This document shows positions 32,581 through 42,070 of a stretch of DNA of 64,000 nucleotides, in pieces. Origin of the DNA: CAVYXF01 sp963772335 (lineage in GTDB: Bacteria; Pseudomonadota; Alphaproteobacteria; Rhizobiales; Rhodomicrobiaceae); NCBI GenBank assembly GCA_963772335.1, contig CAVYXF010000015.1:62001-126000 (forward strand). The letters are read 5' to 3'. Both the position numbers and the translations under genes were made by a program. Below the pieces are notes generated by a model. That model was given only the letters and a program-made list of their open reading frames with translations. It did not search any database and was not told where the DNA came from. The stretch's first letter is position 1, and every line of letters starts with the position of its first letter.

Positions 32581-34133
32581 GCGAGCTCTCTCGCCTCGGC
32601 CGCGGCGACCTCGGCCGCGGGAATATTGAGGGCGCTGGAGACGAGCGCACGTTCGGTGATCTGATCGCCCTCGAGGAGTCTCACGATCTGCCCGTCATAG
32701 AACACCGCGACGCGGTCGCAGCAGCCGATCAGCTCGTAATAATCGGTGGAATAGAAGACGATGGCCGCGCCTTCATCTGCCAGACGCCGCAATAGCTGGT
32801 ACATCTCCTGCTTGGTGCCCACATCGATGCCACGTGTCGGATCATTGAGGAGGATGATGCCGGGCTTGGTCAGCAGCCATTTGGCGATCACGACTTTCTG
32901 CTGGTTGCCGCCCGAGAGCGTCGCGACCGGGCTCGAAGCATCGCTCATGCGGATGCCAAGCAGCCTCACCATCTCCTCGACTGCCGCGTTCTCCGCGCGC
33001 GTGGAGACGACGCCGGCCGTGGAGATCGCGTCGAGCGCGGCGAAGGTCAGGTTGTCGCGCACCGACATGGGCAGCATCAAGCCGTCGGTCTTGCGGTCCT
33101 CGGGGATGAGCGCGATGCCTGTGCTGCAGCGCTTGGCACTTTGCGGGCTGGATAGCATGACCGGCCGCCCCTCGACCCGTATCTCGCCGCTGACGCCGCT
33201 CAGCGCCCCGAATAGGGCAAGCAGCATCTCCATCTGCCCCTGGCCGTCGAGGCCACCAAGACCGAAGATCTCGCCGGGTCTGACCGCAAAGGAAATGTCC
33301 CGGAGCCGCTCTTCCCAGCTCAGGCCCTTGGTCTCCAGCACCGGCTTTGCGCCGTTCCCGCCGTGCGGGGGCTTGGGCGGAAAGGCATGGCTCAGCTCTC
33401 GCCCGATCATCATTTCGACGACCTCCATATCGGTCTTTTCGCCCCTGGCGAAGCTGCCGACGTTGCGGCCGTTGCGGAAAACCGAGCAGCGGTCGGCAAG
33501 CTCGGCGATCTCGCTCATGCGGTGAGAGATGTAGATAATTGCCAGGCCTTCCGAGCGCAGCCGTTTCAGCACCTGGAACACGCGGGTCACATCGGCAGCG
33601 GTCAGAGCCGAGGTCGCCTCGTCGAGGATCAGGAGCTTAGGGTTACGGGCCAGAGACTTGGCGATCTCTACCATCTGCCGGCGCGAGAGCGGCAGACTGG
33701 AGACCGGCGCATAGGGGTTGATGTCCTCCGCGCCCGCGCGGGCAAGAGCTTCCTCGGCGATGTGGCGCTGAGCGCGCCCGTCGATGAAACCCCAGCGCAG
33801 CGGCGGATCGGTGATCGAAATGTTGTCGGCGACGCTTAAATGCGGCATCAGCGACAATTCCTGGAAGATGCAGGCAATCCCGGCGGCATTGGCCTCGCGC
33901 GGCGTGTTGAAATGCACCTCCCGGCCTTCCAGCACCATGCGACCTGCATCGGGCTGCACCACGCCGGCCATGATCTTGATGAGCGTGGACTTACCGGCGC
34001 CGTTCTCACCTAGTAAGGCGTGGATCTCACCGCTGTTGCATGAGAAATCGACATTCGAGAGGGCCTGGACGCCGCCGAAACGTTTCGACACGCCGCTCAT
34101 CTCGAGCATGGGTGCGCTACTGACCGCCTGCAT
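32577..34133 (-). CDS. sugar ABC transporter ATP-binding protein (system 1)
   Basis: 518 residues with two ABC domains as in RbsA/MglA/YtfR. The N-terminal domain has Walker A GENGAGKST, signature LPLSRRQMVEIA and Walker B LLILDEATSAL; the C-terminal domain has the usual degenerate Walker A (GLGGLDGQGQ), signature LSGGNQQKV and GIILLNDPTRGID. The LSLS/LPLS form of the first signature is normal in this subfamily. It is separated from its binding-protein gene by a terminator-like hairpin and a repeat, probably setting lower expression than the binding protein. Confidence 0.92.
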   Translation of the reverse strand: MQAVSSAPMLEMSGVSKRFGGVQALSNVDFSCNSGEIHALLGENGAGKSTLIKIMAGVVQPDAGRMVLEGREVHFNTPREANAAGIACIFQELSLMPHLSVADNISITDPPLRWGFIDGRAQRHIAEEALARAGAEDINPYAPVSSLPLSRRQMVEIAKSLARNPKLLILDEATSALTAADVTRVFQVLKRLRSEGLAIIYISHRMSEIAELADRCSVFRNGRNVGSFARGEKTDMEVVEMMIGRELSHAFPPKPPHGGNGAKPVLETKGLSWEERLRDISFAVRPGEIFGLGGLDGQGQMEMLLALFGALSGVSGEIRVEGRPVMLSSPQSAKRCSTGIALIPEDRKTDGLMLPMSVRDNLTFAALDAISTAGVVSTRAENAAVEEMVRLLGIRMSDASSPVATLSGGNQQKVVIAKWLLTKPGIILLNDPTRGIDVGTKQEMYQLLRRLADEGAAIVFYSTDYYELIGCCDRVAVFYDGQIVRLLEGDQITERALVSSALNIPAAEVAAAEARELA

Positions 34134-34215
34134 GAAAAGCGCCCCCTCCCGTCGTTTCCGCGTACCTCACGCTGAAGCGCCCGGCACGTAACCAGCAGTG
34201 CCTAATCCATGCTTA

Positions 34216-34300
34216 GCCGAAATCCCCGCGAAAGCGGGGATCCAGTCCTCCGCAGCGGCGGTTTTGTTTGCTGGATCCCCGTTTGCACAGGGATTTCGGC
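34216..34300. repeat. GGGGATCCAG-type inverted repeat element
   Basis: Nested inverted arms: GCCGAAATCCC (34216-34226) with GGGATTTCGGC (34290-34300), and GGGGATCCAG (34236-34245) with CTGGATCCCC (34271-34280). A short inner hairpin, CCCCGC-GAAA-GCGGGG, is also present. It fills the gap between binding protein and ATPase genes of ABC system 1; similar palindromes are common in rhizobial intergenic DNA. Confidence 0.8.
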
Positions 34301-34335
34301 TGCGGATGCGCTGCATGGACCTGTGATCTCACGCG

Positions 34336-34365
34336 AAAGCGGGCGCGTGGAAAAGCGCCCGCTTT
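34336..34365 (-). terminator. terminator-like hairpin after ABC system 1 binding protein
   Basis: Perfect 11-base stem, AAAGCGGGCGC (34336-34346) with GCGCCCGCTTT (34355-34365), 8-base loop. On the minus strand it follows the binding-protein stop by 9 bases and ends in TTT. It may reduce read-through into the ATPase and permeases, or protect the binding-protein mRNA end. Confidence 0.6.
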
Positions 34366-34374
34366 TATGATGCC

Positions 34375-35496
34375 TTAGTTGTTGGCTTCCGTCTTCGACA
34401 TGATCTCGACGTCGGTGAGGTTCACACCGCAAGCCGGATAGGAATTGCCCACGAAGAAGTTGTCGCTGAGCTTGGGATAGTAGTTGACGTTCTCCTTCAG
34501 GCTCGATGACTCCACATAGGGGATCGGGACGGAGATCATCTGCGGGAGCGTCTCGCCCTTCAGCGCGGTGATCGCGGTCTTGATGGCGATCGAGACGAGC
34601 GCCGGTGACTGTGTCGCAGAGGAGCAGAGCAGCCCATCCTTCTCGTGCTCAGCGCAGAGCTTGCGGAAGCCGTTCTCGCCTTCACCCGAGACCGGGATAA
34701 AGGGGTGCTTGGCGTCCATCAGCGCGCGGACGGCACCGGTCGTGCCACCCTGCACATACATGCCGTCGAACTTCTTATGCACGGCCACGGCGTCAGCGAC
34801 CACCTTCTGGGCGGTACCGTCGTCCCAATTGCCGACCACCTCTATGACGTCCCATTTGCCGCCCGCTTCGAGCGCCTTACGGAAACCTTCATGCCGGTCG
34901 CGGTCCACCGAGTTGCCGGGCAGGCCGCGCACTTCGAGGATCTTGCCGGTCTTGGCGGGGATGTTCTTGACCAGCCAGTCGCCCATCAGCTTGCCCATCT
35001 GATGCTGGTCTTCGTTGACCATCAGCACGTCTTCGCTATCGACAACATTGTCGAATGGGACGATGACGACGCCGGCCTTGTTGGCGCGCTTGATCACAGG
35101 GGTGAACGCCTTCGGGTTGACGGCGATCGTGACGATGGCGTCGTAGCCGGAATTGATGAAGTTATCGATAGCGGCGATCTGCGCGGCAACGTCGGTGCCG
35201 GTCGAGACCACCTTGAACTCAGCGATGTCTTCCTTGATGCCCGGCTGTTCGGCGAAAGCCTTGGCGGTCTTGATCATCTGGATGCGCCAAGTATTGCCGA
35301 CGAAGCCGTTGGCCAGCGCAATCTTATAGGGGCCTTTTTTAGCCGGCCATTTGAAAAATGCCGTCTTGCCGTCCCACGGCTTGAAGCATTCGGGCGTTGC
35401 GCCCGGGCCTTTGACCGTTTGCGGACCGGCCTGAGCAGCGATCGTACATAGAAAAGTAGCCGCAATTGCAGCCACGACGGGCTTCCCGCGCAACAT
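34375..35496 (-). CDS. sugar ABC transporter substrate-binding protein (system 1)
   Basis: 373 residues: signal peptide (1-22, cut after AQA), then a two-lobe periplasmic-binding-protein fold of the Peripla_BP_4/RbsB class with PYKIALANGFVGNTW, AAIDNFINSGYDAIV and GNSVDRDRHEGF. Two late cysteine pairs (CAEH..LLC, and PACG) hint at disulfides. It is longer than RbsB (about 296) and of a subgroup I cannot tie to a sugar. A strong GGGAGG site precedes the ATG. It is first in system 1. Confidence 0.88.
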   Translation of the reverse strand: MLRGKPVVAAIAATFLCTIAAQAGPQTVKGPGATPECFKPWDGKTAFFKWPAKKGPYKIALANGFVGNTWRIQMIKTAKAFAEQPGIKEDIAEFKVVSTGTDVAAQIAAIDNFINSGYDAIVTIAVNPKAFTPVIKRANKAGVVIVPFDNVVDSEDVLMVNEDQHQMGKLMGDWLVKNIPAKTGKILEVRGLPGNSVDRDRHEGFRKALEAGGKWDVIEVVGNWDDGTAQKVVADAVAVHKKFDGMYVQGGTTGAVRALMDAKHPFIPVSGEGENGFRKLCAEHEKDGLLCSSATQSPALVSIAIKTAITALKGETLPQMISVPIPYVESSSLKENVNYYPKLSDNFFVGNSYPACGVNLTDVEIMSKTEANN

Positions 35497-35630
35497 GAGT
35501 AACCTCCCTTGAGCCTACCTGGGGGTTGCACGATCTTGGGCCGTGCTAACCCATTTCAGTAGTATGATTAATGCGGCCGTTCGTCAATCAGGTGGCCGCT
35601 GCCTTAGCCTTTTTAGACGATGGCAGGGCG

Positions 35631-36662
35631 CTATTTAAGCCGGCGCGATTTGGCGAACTGGTCGAAGGCGACCACCGCAACCAGGATCAGGCCAATAATG
35701 ATCTGCTGGACGTAGGAGTTGACGTTCATCAAGACGAGGCCATTGATCAGCACGCCGATCAGGATGGAGCCGATCACCGTGCCAAAAATCGTGCCGACAC
35801 CGCCGAACAGCGATGTGCCGCCGATTACCACCGAGGCGATGACGTTCAGCTCATAGCCCATGCCGGCAACGGCTTCCGACGAATTGAGCCGCGCCGAGAG
35901 GATGAAGCCGGCCAGGCCCGCCAGAAACCCGATGATCATGTAGACCGAGAGCAGAACACTCTGAACGTTGACGCCGGAAAGGCGCGCCGCCTCGCGATTG
36001 CCGCCGACCGCGTAGACCTGACGGCCATAGCGCGTGTAGCGCAGCACGATGAAGGCGATCAGCGCGAAGCTGAGAAAGATGATCACCGGCACAGGGACAG
36101 TGGCAATGCGGCCCTGGCCCCACCAGCGATAGGCGGCATCGAAGCCGCTGATCGGGCCGGCGGCAGAGATCATCAGCGCGAGGCCCCGGAACACCGATAG
36201 CCCGCCGAGCGTCACCACAAAAGGCGGCACCTTCAGCCGGGTGATGGCGAAGCCCTGCACAAAGCCGGCGGCGAGGCCGACCGCCATCGCGCCGAGCATA
36301 GCAGCGAACCAGCCATAGCCCGCGGCCTCCCCAGCGTTCAGCGAGAAGGATGAGGCGGTCGAGCCCTTGGCGATCATCGCGGCGACAAGGCCGGCGAGCG
36401 CCACGACCGACCCGACCGAGAGATCGATGCCGGCGGTCAGGATGACAAAGGTCATGCCGATCGCGATCAGGCCTTCGATCGAGATCTGGCGCATGACGTT
36501 GAAGAGGTTCTGCTGCGACAGGAAGGCGGGCTCCAAAATCGAGAACACCACCATCAGGAGCACGAGGCAGACGGCCGGGGCGTGCCGGCTCAACAGCGGG
36601 ATGATGGCGACACCGCTGGTCCGCGCCGACGCCAGCTTGCGTTGAGCAGCGGCATCGCTCAT
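35631..36662 (-). CDS. ribose-type ABC transporter permease (system 2)
   Basis: 343 residues, about ten membrane helices; BPD_transp_2 family with AGIDLSVGSVVALAG and VIGGTSLFGGVGTIFGT. The only permease in system 2, so it should work as a homodimer like RbsC. ATGA overlap with its ATPase gene. About 134 bases separate its end from the system 1 binding protein start. Confidence 0.9.
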   Translation of the reverse strand: MSDAAAQRKLASARTSGVAIIPLLSRHAPAVCLVLLMVVFSILEPAFLSQQNLFNVMRQISIEGLIAIGMTFVILTAGIDLSVGSVVALAGLVAAMIAKGSTASSFSLNAGEAAGYGWFAAMLGAMAVGLAAGFVQGFAITRLKVPPFVVTLGGLSVFRGLALMISAAGPISGFDAAYRWWGQGRIATVPVPVIIFLSFALIAFIVLRYTRYGRQVYAVGGNREAARLSGVNVQSVLLSVYMIIGFLAGLAGFILSARLNSSEAVAGMGYELNVIASVVIGGTSLFGGVGTIFGTVIGSILIGVLINGLVLMNVNSYVQQIIIGLILVAVVAFDQFAKSRRLK

Positions 36663-38209
36663 AGCCGCGCTCCATTGCCGGCTGAAACGGATCGGTCGAT
36701 GGCCATCAGATGCATCAAGGCTTCCTCCGTTGCCTGATCACGCGGCATGCCGCCGGTGATCCGCCCTTCGCGCATGGTGATGATCCGATCGCTGATCGCG
36801 AGCACCTCGGGCAGCTCGGACGAAATGGCGATCACGGCAATGCCCTGGCGCGCCATGGCGTCGAGCTGCTGATGCACCTCGGCTTTAGCGGCGATATCGA
36901 TGCCGCGAGTCGGTTCGTCAACGATCAATACCTTCGGGCGTAGCGCCAGCCAGCGGGCCAGCACCACCTTCTGCTGATTGCCACCCGAGAGATCGGCGAT
37001 CCGGGTCTCGGGCGACGCCATACGGATGTCGAGCGCCCGGCGATAGTGTTCCACGAGCGCGCTCTCGGCACTCTCGCTGACGAACCAGCGGCCCGTGGTG
37101 AGGCTCTTGAGGCTGGAGATCGCCAGATTGTGCCGCACCGCCAGATCGAGGAACAGCGCCTGCTGCTTGCGGTCTTCCGGCACGAGCCCGATCCCGTGGC
37201 GGATCGCATCGACGGGTGTACGGATGGTGACGGGTGCGCCGTCGATCTCGACGGTGCCGCGGCTCGCCGGATCGGCGCCGAACATGCAACGGGCAAGCTC
37301 TGTACGCCCGGCGCCCATCAGCCCGGCGAGGCCGAGGATCTCTCCTGCCCTCACCTCCAGGCTGATGTCCTTCAGCAGCGTCGCATGCGGGTTGGACGGA
37401 TCGCGATCGCGCCAGAGGCCGCCAATACGCATCACCACCGGTCCCGGCGTGCCATGGCCTGCGAGCCGCGTAAACAGCTGATTGCTTGACCGCCCGACCA
37501 TCATGCGGATGAAGTCGTCGATACCCAGCTCACCGACCTTGCCGCCGCCGACCCGTGCACCGTCGCGCAGCACCGTGACGCGGTCGCAGATCGCCATGAC
37601 CTCGGCAAGCCGGTGCGTGACATAGATGATACTGAGCCCCTGGCGTTTCAGGTCCGCAACGATGCGGAACAGCCTATCGACCTCCTGCTCGGTCAGGGCC
37701 GAAGTGGGCTCGTCCATGATGATGAGGCGCGATTTCATGGACAGCGCCCGGGCAATCTCGACCATCTGCTGCTCGCCGACCGACAGATCGCTGATCGGCA
37801 TCGTGGGGTCGAGATCGAGAGCGAGGCGGCCAAGCACCTCGGTGGTTTCATCGCGCATCCGCTTCCAGGAGATGAACGGGCCGCTCCCTGGCTCGCGGCC
37901 GAGAAACATGTTCTCGGCGACCGTCATCGTCGGGATGAGATTGAATTCCTGATAGATGGTGACAATGCCCTGGCGCTGCGCATCGAGCGGCGTCGGCAGC
38001 GTGATCGGCGCGCCGGCAAAGGTGATGGTTCCGCTATCCGGCTGATAGGCGCCGGAGAGGATTTTCAGCAGCGTCGATTTGCCGGCGCCGTTCTCCCCGA
38101 GGAGGCCGTGGACCTCGCCGGGCAACACCTCGAAGGTCACATCGTCCAGCGCCACCACGCCGGGAAAGCGCTTGGAAATATGCTCCATGCGAAGCAGCGG
38201 CTCGGTCAT
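36659..38209 (-). CDS. sugar ABC transporter ATP-binding protein (system 2)
   Basis: 516 residues with two ABC domains. N-terminal domain: GENGAGKST, LSVGEQQMVEIA and LIIMDEPTSAL. C-terminal domain: GLMGAGRTEL, LSGGNQQKVV and LIVDEPTRGID. This is the RbsA/XylG layout. It is separated from its binding-protein gene by 268 bases holding the second CTCTCCC palindrome, a parallel to system 1. Confidence 0.92.
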   Translation of the reverse strand: MTEPLLRMEHISKRFPGVVALDDVTFEVLPGEVHGLLGENGAGKSTLLKILSGAYQPDSGTITFAGAPITLPTPLDAQRQGIVTIYQEFNLIPTMTVAENMFLGREPGSGPFISWKRMRDETTEVLGRLALDLDPTMPISDLSVGEQQMVEIARALSMKSRLIIMDEPTSALTEQEVDRLFRIVADLKRQGLSIIYVTHRLAEVMAICDRVTVLRDGARVGGGKVGELGIDDFIRMMVGRSSNQLFTRLAGHGTPGPVVMRIGGLWRDRDPSNPHATLLKDISLEVRAGEILGLAGLMGAGRTELARCMFGADPASRGTVEIDGAPVTIRTPVDAIRHGIGLVPEDRKQQALFLDLAVRHNLAISSLKSLTTGRWFVSESAESALVEHYRRALDIRMASPETRIADLSGGNQQKVVLARWLALRPKVLIVDEPTRGIDIAAKAEVHQQLDAMARQGIAVIAISSELPEVLAISDRIITMREGRITGGMPRDQATEEALMHLMAIDRSVSAGNGARL

Positions 38210-38269
38210 GACGGGCCTTGCCGAAGAGAACTGGTGTGAGGGTTTGGCGATTTAACAGGCACGGCACAG

Positions 38270-38373
38270 CCCTCTCCCGTGGGGAGAGGGCGGCGCGCAG
38301 CGCCGGGTGAGGGCGTACAAACTATCGATAGGTTGTAACCCCTCACCCTGGTCCCTCTCCCTCTGGGAGAGGG
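38270..38373. repeat. CTCTCCC-type palindromic repeat, copy 2
   Basis: Left arm 38270-38290 is identical to the left arm of the 30473 copy; right arm 38353-38373 differs from its complement at two central bases. The spacer shares the CGATAGGTTGTAACCCCTC stretch with the first copy. It occupies the gap between the binding-protein and ATPase genes of ABC system 2, and may act as a transcript-processing or termination site. Confidence 0.85.
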
Positions 38374-38477
38374 GACTGGAGGCAACTCAATGCCACCTTC
38401 ACAGAGGTTTTCTCTGGAAGAGGCCGAGGGCCATACACTGGCCATTTCGCGATCTCGTCGCGAGCAAACCATAGCCG

Positions 38478-39455
38478 CTACTGCAGCTCGCTCAGCCGCT
38501 CCGCCTTGTCGAGGTTGTCTTTGGTGATGGCGATCGGGGTGAGCAGCTCGACCTTCGGCTCCGGCTTCTTGCTCTCGCGCACGAAGGCGACCAGCTTATC
38601 GAGGGCTTTCGAGCTTTGCAGGCCGGGAAACTGCTCGATTGTGGCGGTCAGGCTGCCGTCCTTGACGCGCCCCAAAGCCTCGGGGAGCGCATCGAAGCCG
38701 ATCAGCGCGATCTTGCCGGAAAGGCCGCGCGCCTTCACCGCCTCCATGGCGCCGAGGATCATGTCGTCATTGGCGGCGACGATAACGTCCGGTGGCGTTT
38801 TCATGCTGGAGAGCGCAGCCTCCGTGACGGAGAGCCCCTTCACCCGGTCGAACTCCGCCGTCTGCTCGAATACGATCTTGTACTTGTCCTTCTGCGCATC
38901 GAGCACCGTATGGAGGCCCTTGTTCCGGTCGATGGCGGGGCCGGCGCCGGGCTGGCCCTGCAGGTTCATGATCGTCGCCCCGTTCGGGAACAGCTTGATG
39001 ATGAGATTGGCCTGCGCCTCGCCGCCCTTGGAATTGTCGGCGCCGACATGACCGAGGAGCCCCTCCACCTTATCAACGCGGCGGTCGATGGTCATGACCG
39101 GCACCTTGGCGTCGACAGCCTCCTGCAGCGCCGGCGACATCGCGTCGACCTCGTTCGGGCTGATGACGATACCATCGACCTTCTTGGTGATCGCGGCCTC
39201 GACGTCGGCGGTCTGCTTGGTGGATGAGACCTGTCCGTCGCCTTCGATGATGTCGATATTGCCGAGCTTGGTTGCTTCAGCCTTGATCTGCTTCAGCATA
39301 TGCACGAAGAACGGGAATTTGAGCCCGGGCAGCGAAGCCAGAATGGTAAGCTTCTTGTCGGCGGCTTCAGCAGCGCCGGTTGCCAGCATCAGTGCGACGG
39401 CCGTCGCGGCGCCAAAGCGCAGCGCACCGGCAAATGTGTGCCGATCCTTAAGCAT
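38478..39455 (-). CDS. sugar ABC transporter substrate-binding protein (system 2)
   Basis: 325 residues: signal peptide (about 1-31, cut at AEA-A), then the RbsB/YtfQ-type two-lobe fold with LPGLKFPFFVHMLKQIKAEA, DGIVISPNEVDAM, MTIDRRV and VIVAANDDMILGAMEA. Positions facing the sugar in ribose-like binders (Asp in MTIDRR, Asn-Asp in ANDD) are kept, which supports a monosaccharide ligand. GAGAGGAAC precedes the ATG. It diverges from the Gfo/Idh dehydrogenase across 281 bases. Confidence 0.9.
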   Translation of the reverse strand: MLKDRHTFAGALRFGAATAVALMLATGAAEAADKKLTILASLPGLKFPFFVHMLKQIKAEATKLGNIDIIEGDGQVSSTKQTADVEAAITKKVDGIVISPNEVDAMSPALQEAVDAKVPVMTIDRRVDKVEGLLGHVGADNSKGGEAQANLIIKLFPNGATIMNLQGQPGAGPAIDRNKGLHTVLDAQKDKYKIVFEQTAEFDRVKGLSVTEAALSSMKTPPDVIVAANDDMILGAMEAVKARGLSGKIALIGFDALPEALGRVKDGSLTATIEQFPGLQSSKALDKLVAFVRESKKPEPKVELLTPIAITKDNLDKAERLSELQ

Positions 39456-39736
39456 GTGATGTTCCTCTCCCGAATGACGTTGTTAATTTTTGATCAGTCT
39501 GCGCTGCGGGCAACGGCCAGACGCCGCTCCCGTGAGGTCCGCTAGGCCTTATCTCGCTCACCTCCTGGCTTGGGCCCAGCGACTTTTGAAACGATTAGAT
39601 CGCCCCATCACTTTGTGGCGCATGTCATGCTAAGTCAAGGTGATGGCCTGCCGCTGAATAGACAGGCCATTTCTTCCATGTCAGTGTTTCTCAAAATAGC
39701 AATTGCCCGATCAAGCGGGCAGCCGGAGGAAATGCG
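39456..39736. promoter_or_regulatory. divergent promoter region with inverted repeat
   Basis: 281 bases between ABC system 2 and the Gfo/Idh gene. A perfect 8-base inverted repeat, ATGGCCTG (39643-39650) and CAGGCCAT (39663-39670), has arm centres 20 bases apart, two helical turns, and lies 67 bases before the dehydrogenase start. It is a candidate operator. TGAAACGATTA at 39587-39597 loosely resembles a LacI-type half-site. Confidence 0.4.
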
Positions 39737-40771
39737 ATGAGCGGACAGGTCCAGCTAGGTGTCATCGGATGCGGATTCTTCGCCCGCAATCATCTCAATT
39801 CCTGGAAGGATTTGCGCGGGGCAGGCGCTGAACTCGTCGCCGTCTGTGATCTTGACGCCGCCAAGGCCAAAGCCGCGGCTGAAGAATTCGGCGTGCCGCG
39901 CTGGTACGACAAGCCGGGCGCCATGTTTGCCGGTGAGAAGCTCGATCTCGTCGATATCGTCACCCAGGTGCGATCGCATAAAATGCTCGTCGAGATGGCC
40001 GTCGGAGCGGGTGTTGCGACCATCGTGCAGAAGCCGTTTGGCAACAACCTCGATGAGTGCCGGGCGATGGTCGAGCTTGCCGACGGGGCTGGCGTTTTCC
40101 TGGCCGTCCACGAGAATTTCCGCTTCCAGCGCCCGAATCTGATGATCATGGACGTCGTCCGCTCCGGCGCGATCGGCGAGCCGAATTGGGGCCGCATCAG
40201 CTTCCGCACCGGTTATGACATCTATGCCGGCCAGCCCTATCTCGCGGAGGAGGAGCGATTCGTCATCACCGACCTCGGGGTGCATGTGGTGGACCTCGCC
40301 CGCGTGTTTTTCGGCGAAGCGGACCATATCAGTGCCGAGCTGCAGAAGCGGAATCCAAAGGTCCGCGGTGAGGACACTGCGACGCTGATGCTGCGCCATG
40401 CATCCGGGGCGGTATCGATGGTCGAATGCACCTATGAATCACGACGGCTGCCCGATTCCTTCCCCGTGACGCTGCTTGAGATCGAAGGCACGAAGGGTGC
40501 GATCCGCCTTGATGCCGAGCTGCAGATCCACGTGACCTCGCAGGGTAAGCTCACCAGCATTGATGGTGATGCTCCGGTTCATTCCTGGGCAGCACGCCCC
40601 TGGCACGTCATCCAGGACAGCGTACTGAACACCTGCGAGCATATTCTGCACAGGTTCCGCGCCGGCGAGCACGCCGACATCTCAGGCGCCGACAATCTGC
40701 GTACCTACGCGCTCTGCGAGGCTGCCTATAGTGCAGCGGCATCGGGATGCGCCGAAAAGCCGACCGCATAA
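39737..40771 (+). CDS. Gfo/Idh/MocA-family NAD(P)-dependent oxidoreductase
   Basis: 344 residues. N-terminal Rossmann domain (about 5-125) with GVIGCGFFARNHL and the EKP-like motif in IVQKPFGNN, where Gln replaces the usual Glu; C-terminal alpha/beta domain with GVHVVDLARVFFG, where the His-x-x-Asp pair supplies catalytic residues. The family oxidises sugars, inositols and their derivatives. Divergent placement with a sugar importer suggests it acts on the imported compound, and the SMP-30 protein could then open a lactone product. GGAGGAAA precedes the ATG. Converges with the pyruvyl transferase-like gene. Confidence 0.88.
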   Translation: MSGQVQLGVIGCGFFARNHLNSWKDLRGAGAELVAVCDLDAAKAKAAAEEFGVPRWYDKPGAMFAGEKLDLVDIVTQVRSHKMLVEMAVGAGVATIVQKPFGNNLDECRAMVELADGAGVFLAVHENFRFQRPNLMIMDVVRSGAIGEPNWGRISFRTGYDIYAGQPYLAEEERFVITDLGVHVVDLARVFFGEADHISAELQKRNPKVRGEDTATLMLRHASGAVSMVECTYESRRLPDSFPVTLLEIEGTKGAIRLDAELQIHVTSQGKLTSIDGDAPVHSWAARPWHVIQDSVLNTCEHILHRFRAGEHADISGADNLRTYALCEAAYSAAASGCAEKPTA

Positions 40772-40801
40772 GCTGGATCTGCGCCAGCGCTTTGCGCGCG
40801 A

Positions 40802-42070
40802 TTACGACGCTACTCTCTGGCCCGAAGCCGGACTGGTGACGTGCCCACGGCCGCTCGGTTCGCCCTGTAGGAATGCCGCGGTGAGCGTGGCTTCCTGGCC
40901 TCTCAGCCTGGCGCGCAGCACAGCCATCCGCTCGCGCACAAGCTCGGAATATCGCCTTCTGCCGGCGACGAGCCGTCCGAACTGCTCCTGGAGGAGATCG
41001 GGGTTCAAGCGCTCGATATGCTGGCAGAATTCGGAGAGGCCCATTTGCGCGAGCAGCATGTCGTTCTTCTGCGCATAGCCGATCGAGATTACCGGCTTGC
41101 CGAGCGCCAGCGCGCCGACGACGTTGTGGAAGCGCGTCGCGACAACGAGATCGCAGCCGGCGATGATGCTCATCACGTCATTCAGCGACGCGATCGGCGG
41201 GGCACTCAGCCGATCCTCGGCGAGGTCCGGGCGCGCTGTGGCGATGCGGGTGAGCAGCCCATCGAGCGCGGTCTTGTCGTTGATGTCGCCGATCAGCAGC
41301 CGGACATTATGGCCGCGGTCGAGCATGCCGAGGATGAAGTTCGTGATCTTGCTGAGATAGCCGTCGAACATAATCGCGCCGGCCTCTGGATCGTTGTGCC
41401 AGCCATAATAGGTCATGAGGCCGAGGCCGACGGTGAGGCGGCCTTCTTCCCGCTCCTCTCTCGGTGCCGGCGTCTCGAACCCGAAGGCGAGATCAGGGCA
41501 GACCGGATCGGCCGCGCTGTTAAAGCCGATGCCCTGCAGATATTCCTTTGAATAGAGGTCGCGGTAGGAGCGATAGGCGGCCATGCGCAGCGCCGATTTC
41601 ATGAACCAGCGGCTGATGCGGTGATGGATCGGCCCGGCGCCGACACTCACCAGCGCAACTTTCGTTCCACATAGCCGGGCGGCAAGACACCACCGGAATA
41701 CCCCGAACGGCACACCCCACGGCCCTTCGCCAAAATCGTCAAAAATGCCGGTGCCAGGCACCACCAGAAGGTCGAAACGGCGGATATGGCGAATGGCGCG
41801 GCCAAAATTGATGATCCGGCTCGGCAGTTTGAGAAGCAGGCGATTGGCGAGCTGGAACCAGCGCGCCGCAAGGCCGGACCAACTCATCGCTATGGCGTTG
41901 AGGCTATAGGCGCGCGTGACGTTCTCCGGATCGGGGCAGATACAGGCGAGCTCGGCATCGGGACGCGCGCGGCGAATGAATTGCAGCATCGCAGCGAGCG
42001 AGGCGTCATTACCGAAATTGCCGCTGCCGAAGATACCGAGAAAGGCGATTCTTTTCGACGCAGTACTCAC
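40802..42070 (-). CDS. polysaccharide pyruvyl transferase family protein
   Basis: 422 residues starting at GTG 42070. N-terminal GIFGSGNFGNDASLAAML is the nucleotide-like loop of the CsaB/WcaK-type pyruvyl transferase fold, and the C-terminal half contains ATRFHNVVGALALGKPVISIGY, the family signature (R-x-H followed by GKPV). These enzymes add pyruvate ketals to surface polysaccharides, though distant members may do something else. It lies in the same strand and locus as the aminotransferase and glycosidase, suggesting an exopolysaccharide or glycan modification set. Confidence 0.85.
   Translation of the reverse strand: MSTASKRIAFLGIFGSGNFGNDASLAAMLQFIRRARPDAELACICPDPENVTRAYSLNAIAMSWSGLAARWFQLANRLLLKLPSRIINFGRAIRHIRRFDLLVVPGTGIFDDFGEGPWGVPFGVFRWCLAARLCGTKVALVSVGAGPIHHRISRWFMKSALRMAAYRSYRDLYSKEYLQGIGFNSAADPVCPDLAFGFETPAPREEREEGRLTVGLGLMTYYGWHNDPEAGAIMFDGYLSKITNFILGMLDRGHNVRLLIGDINDKTALDGLLTRIATARPDLAEDRLSAPPIASLNDVMSIIAGCDLVVATRFHNVVGALALGKPVISIGYAQKNDMLLAQMGLSEFCQHIERLNPDLLQEQFGRLVAGRRRYSELVRERMAVLRARLRGQEATLTAAFLQGEPSGRGHVTSPASGQRVAS

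Noticed and set aside
31549..32664. 371-codon open frame opposite an ABC permease
   Set aside because: Composition (Asp/His/Gln/Gly-rich) is that expected from reading a permease gene backwards.
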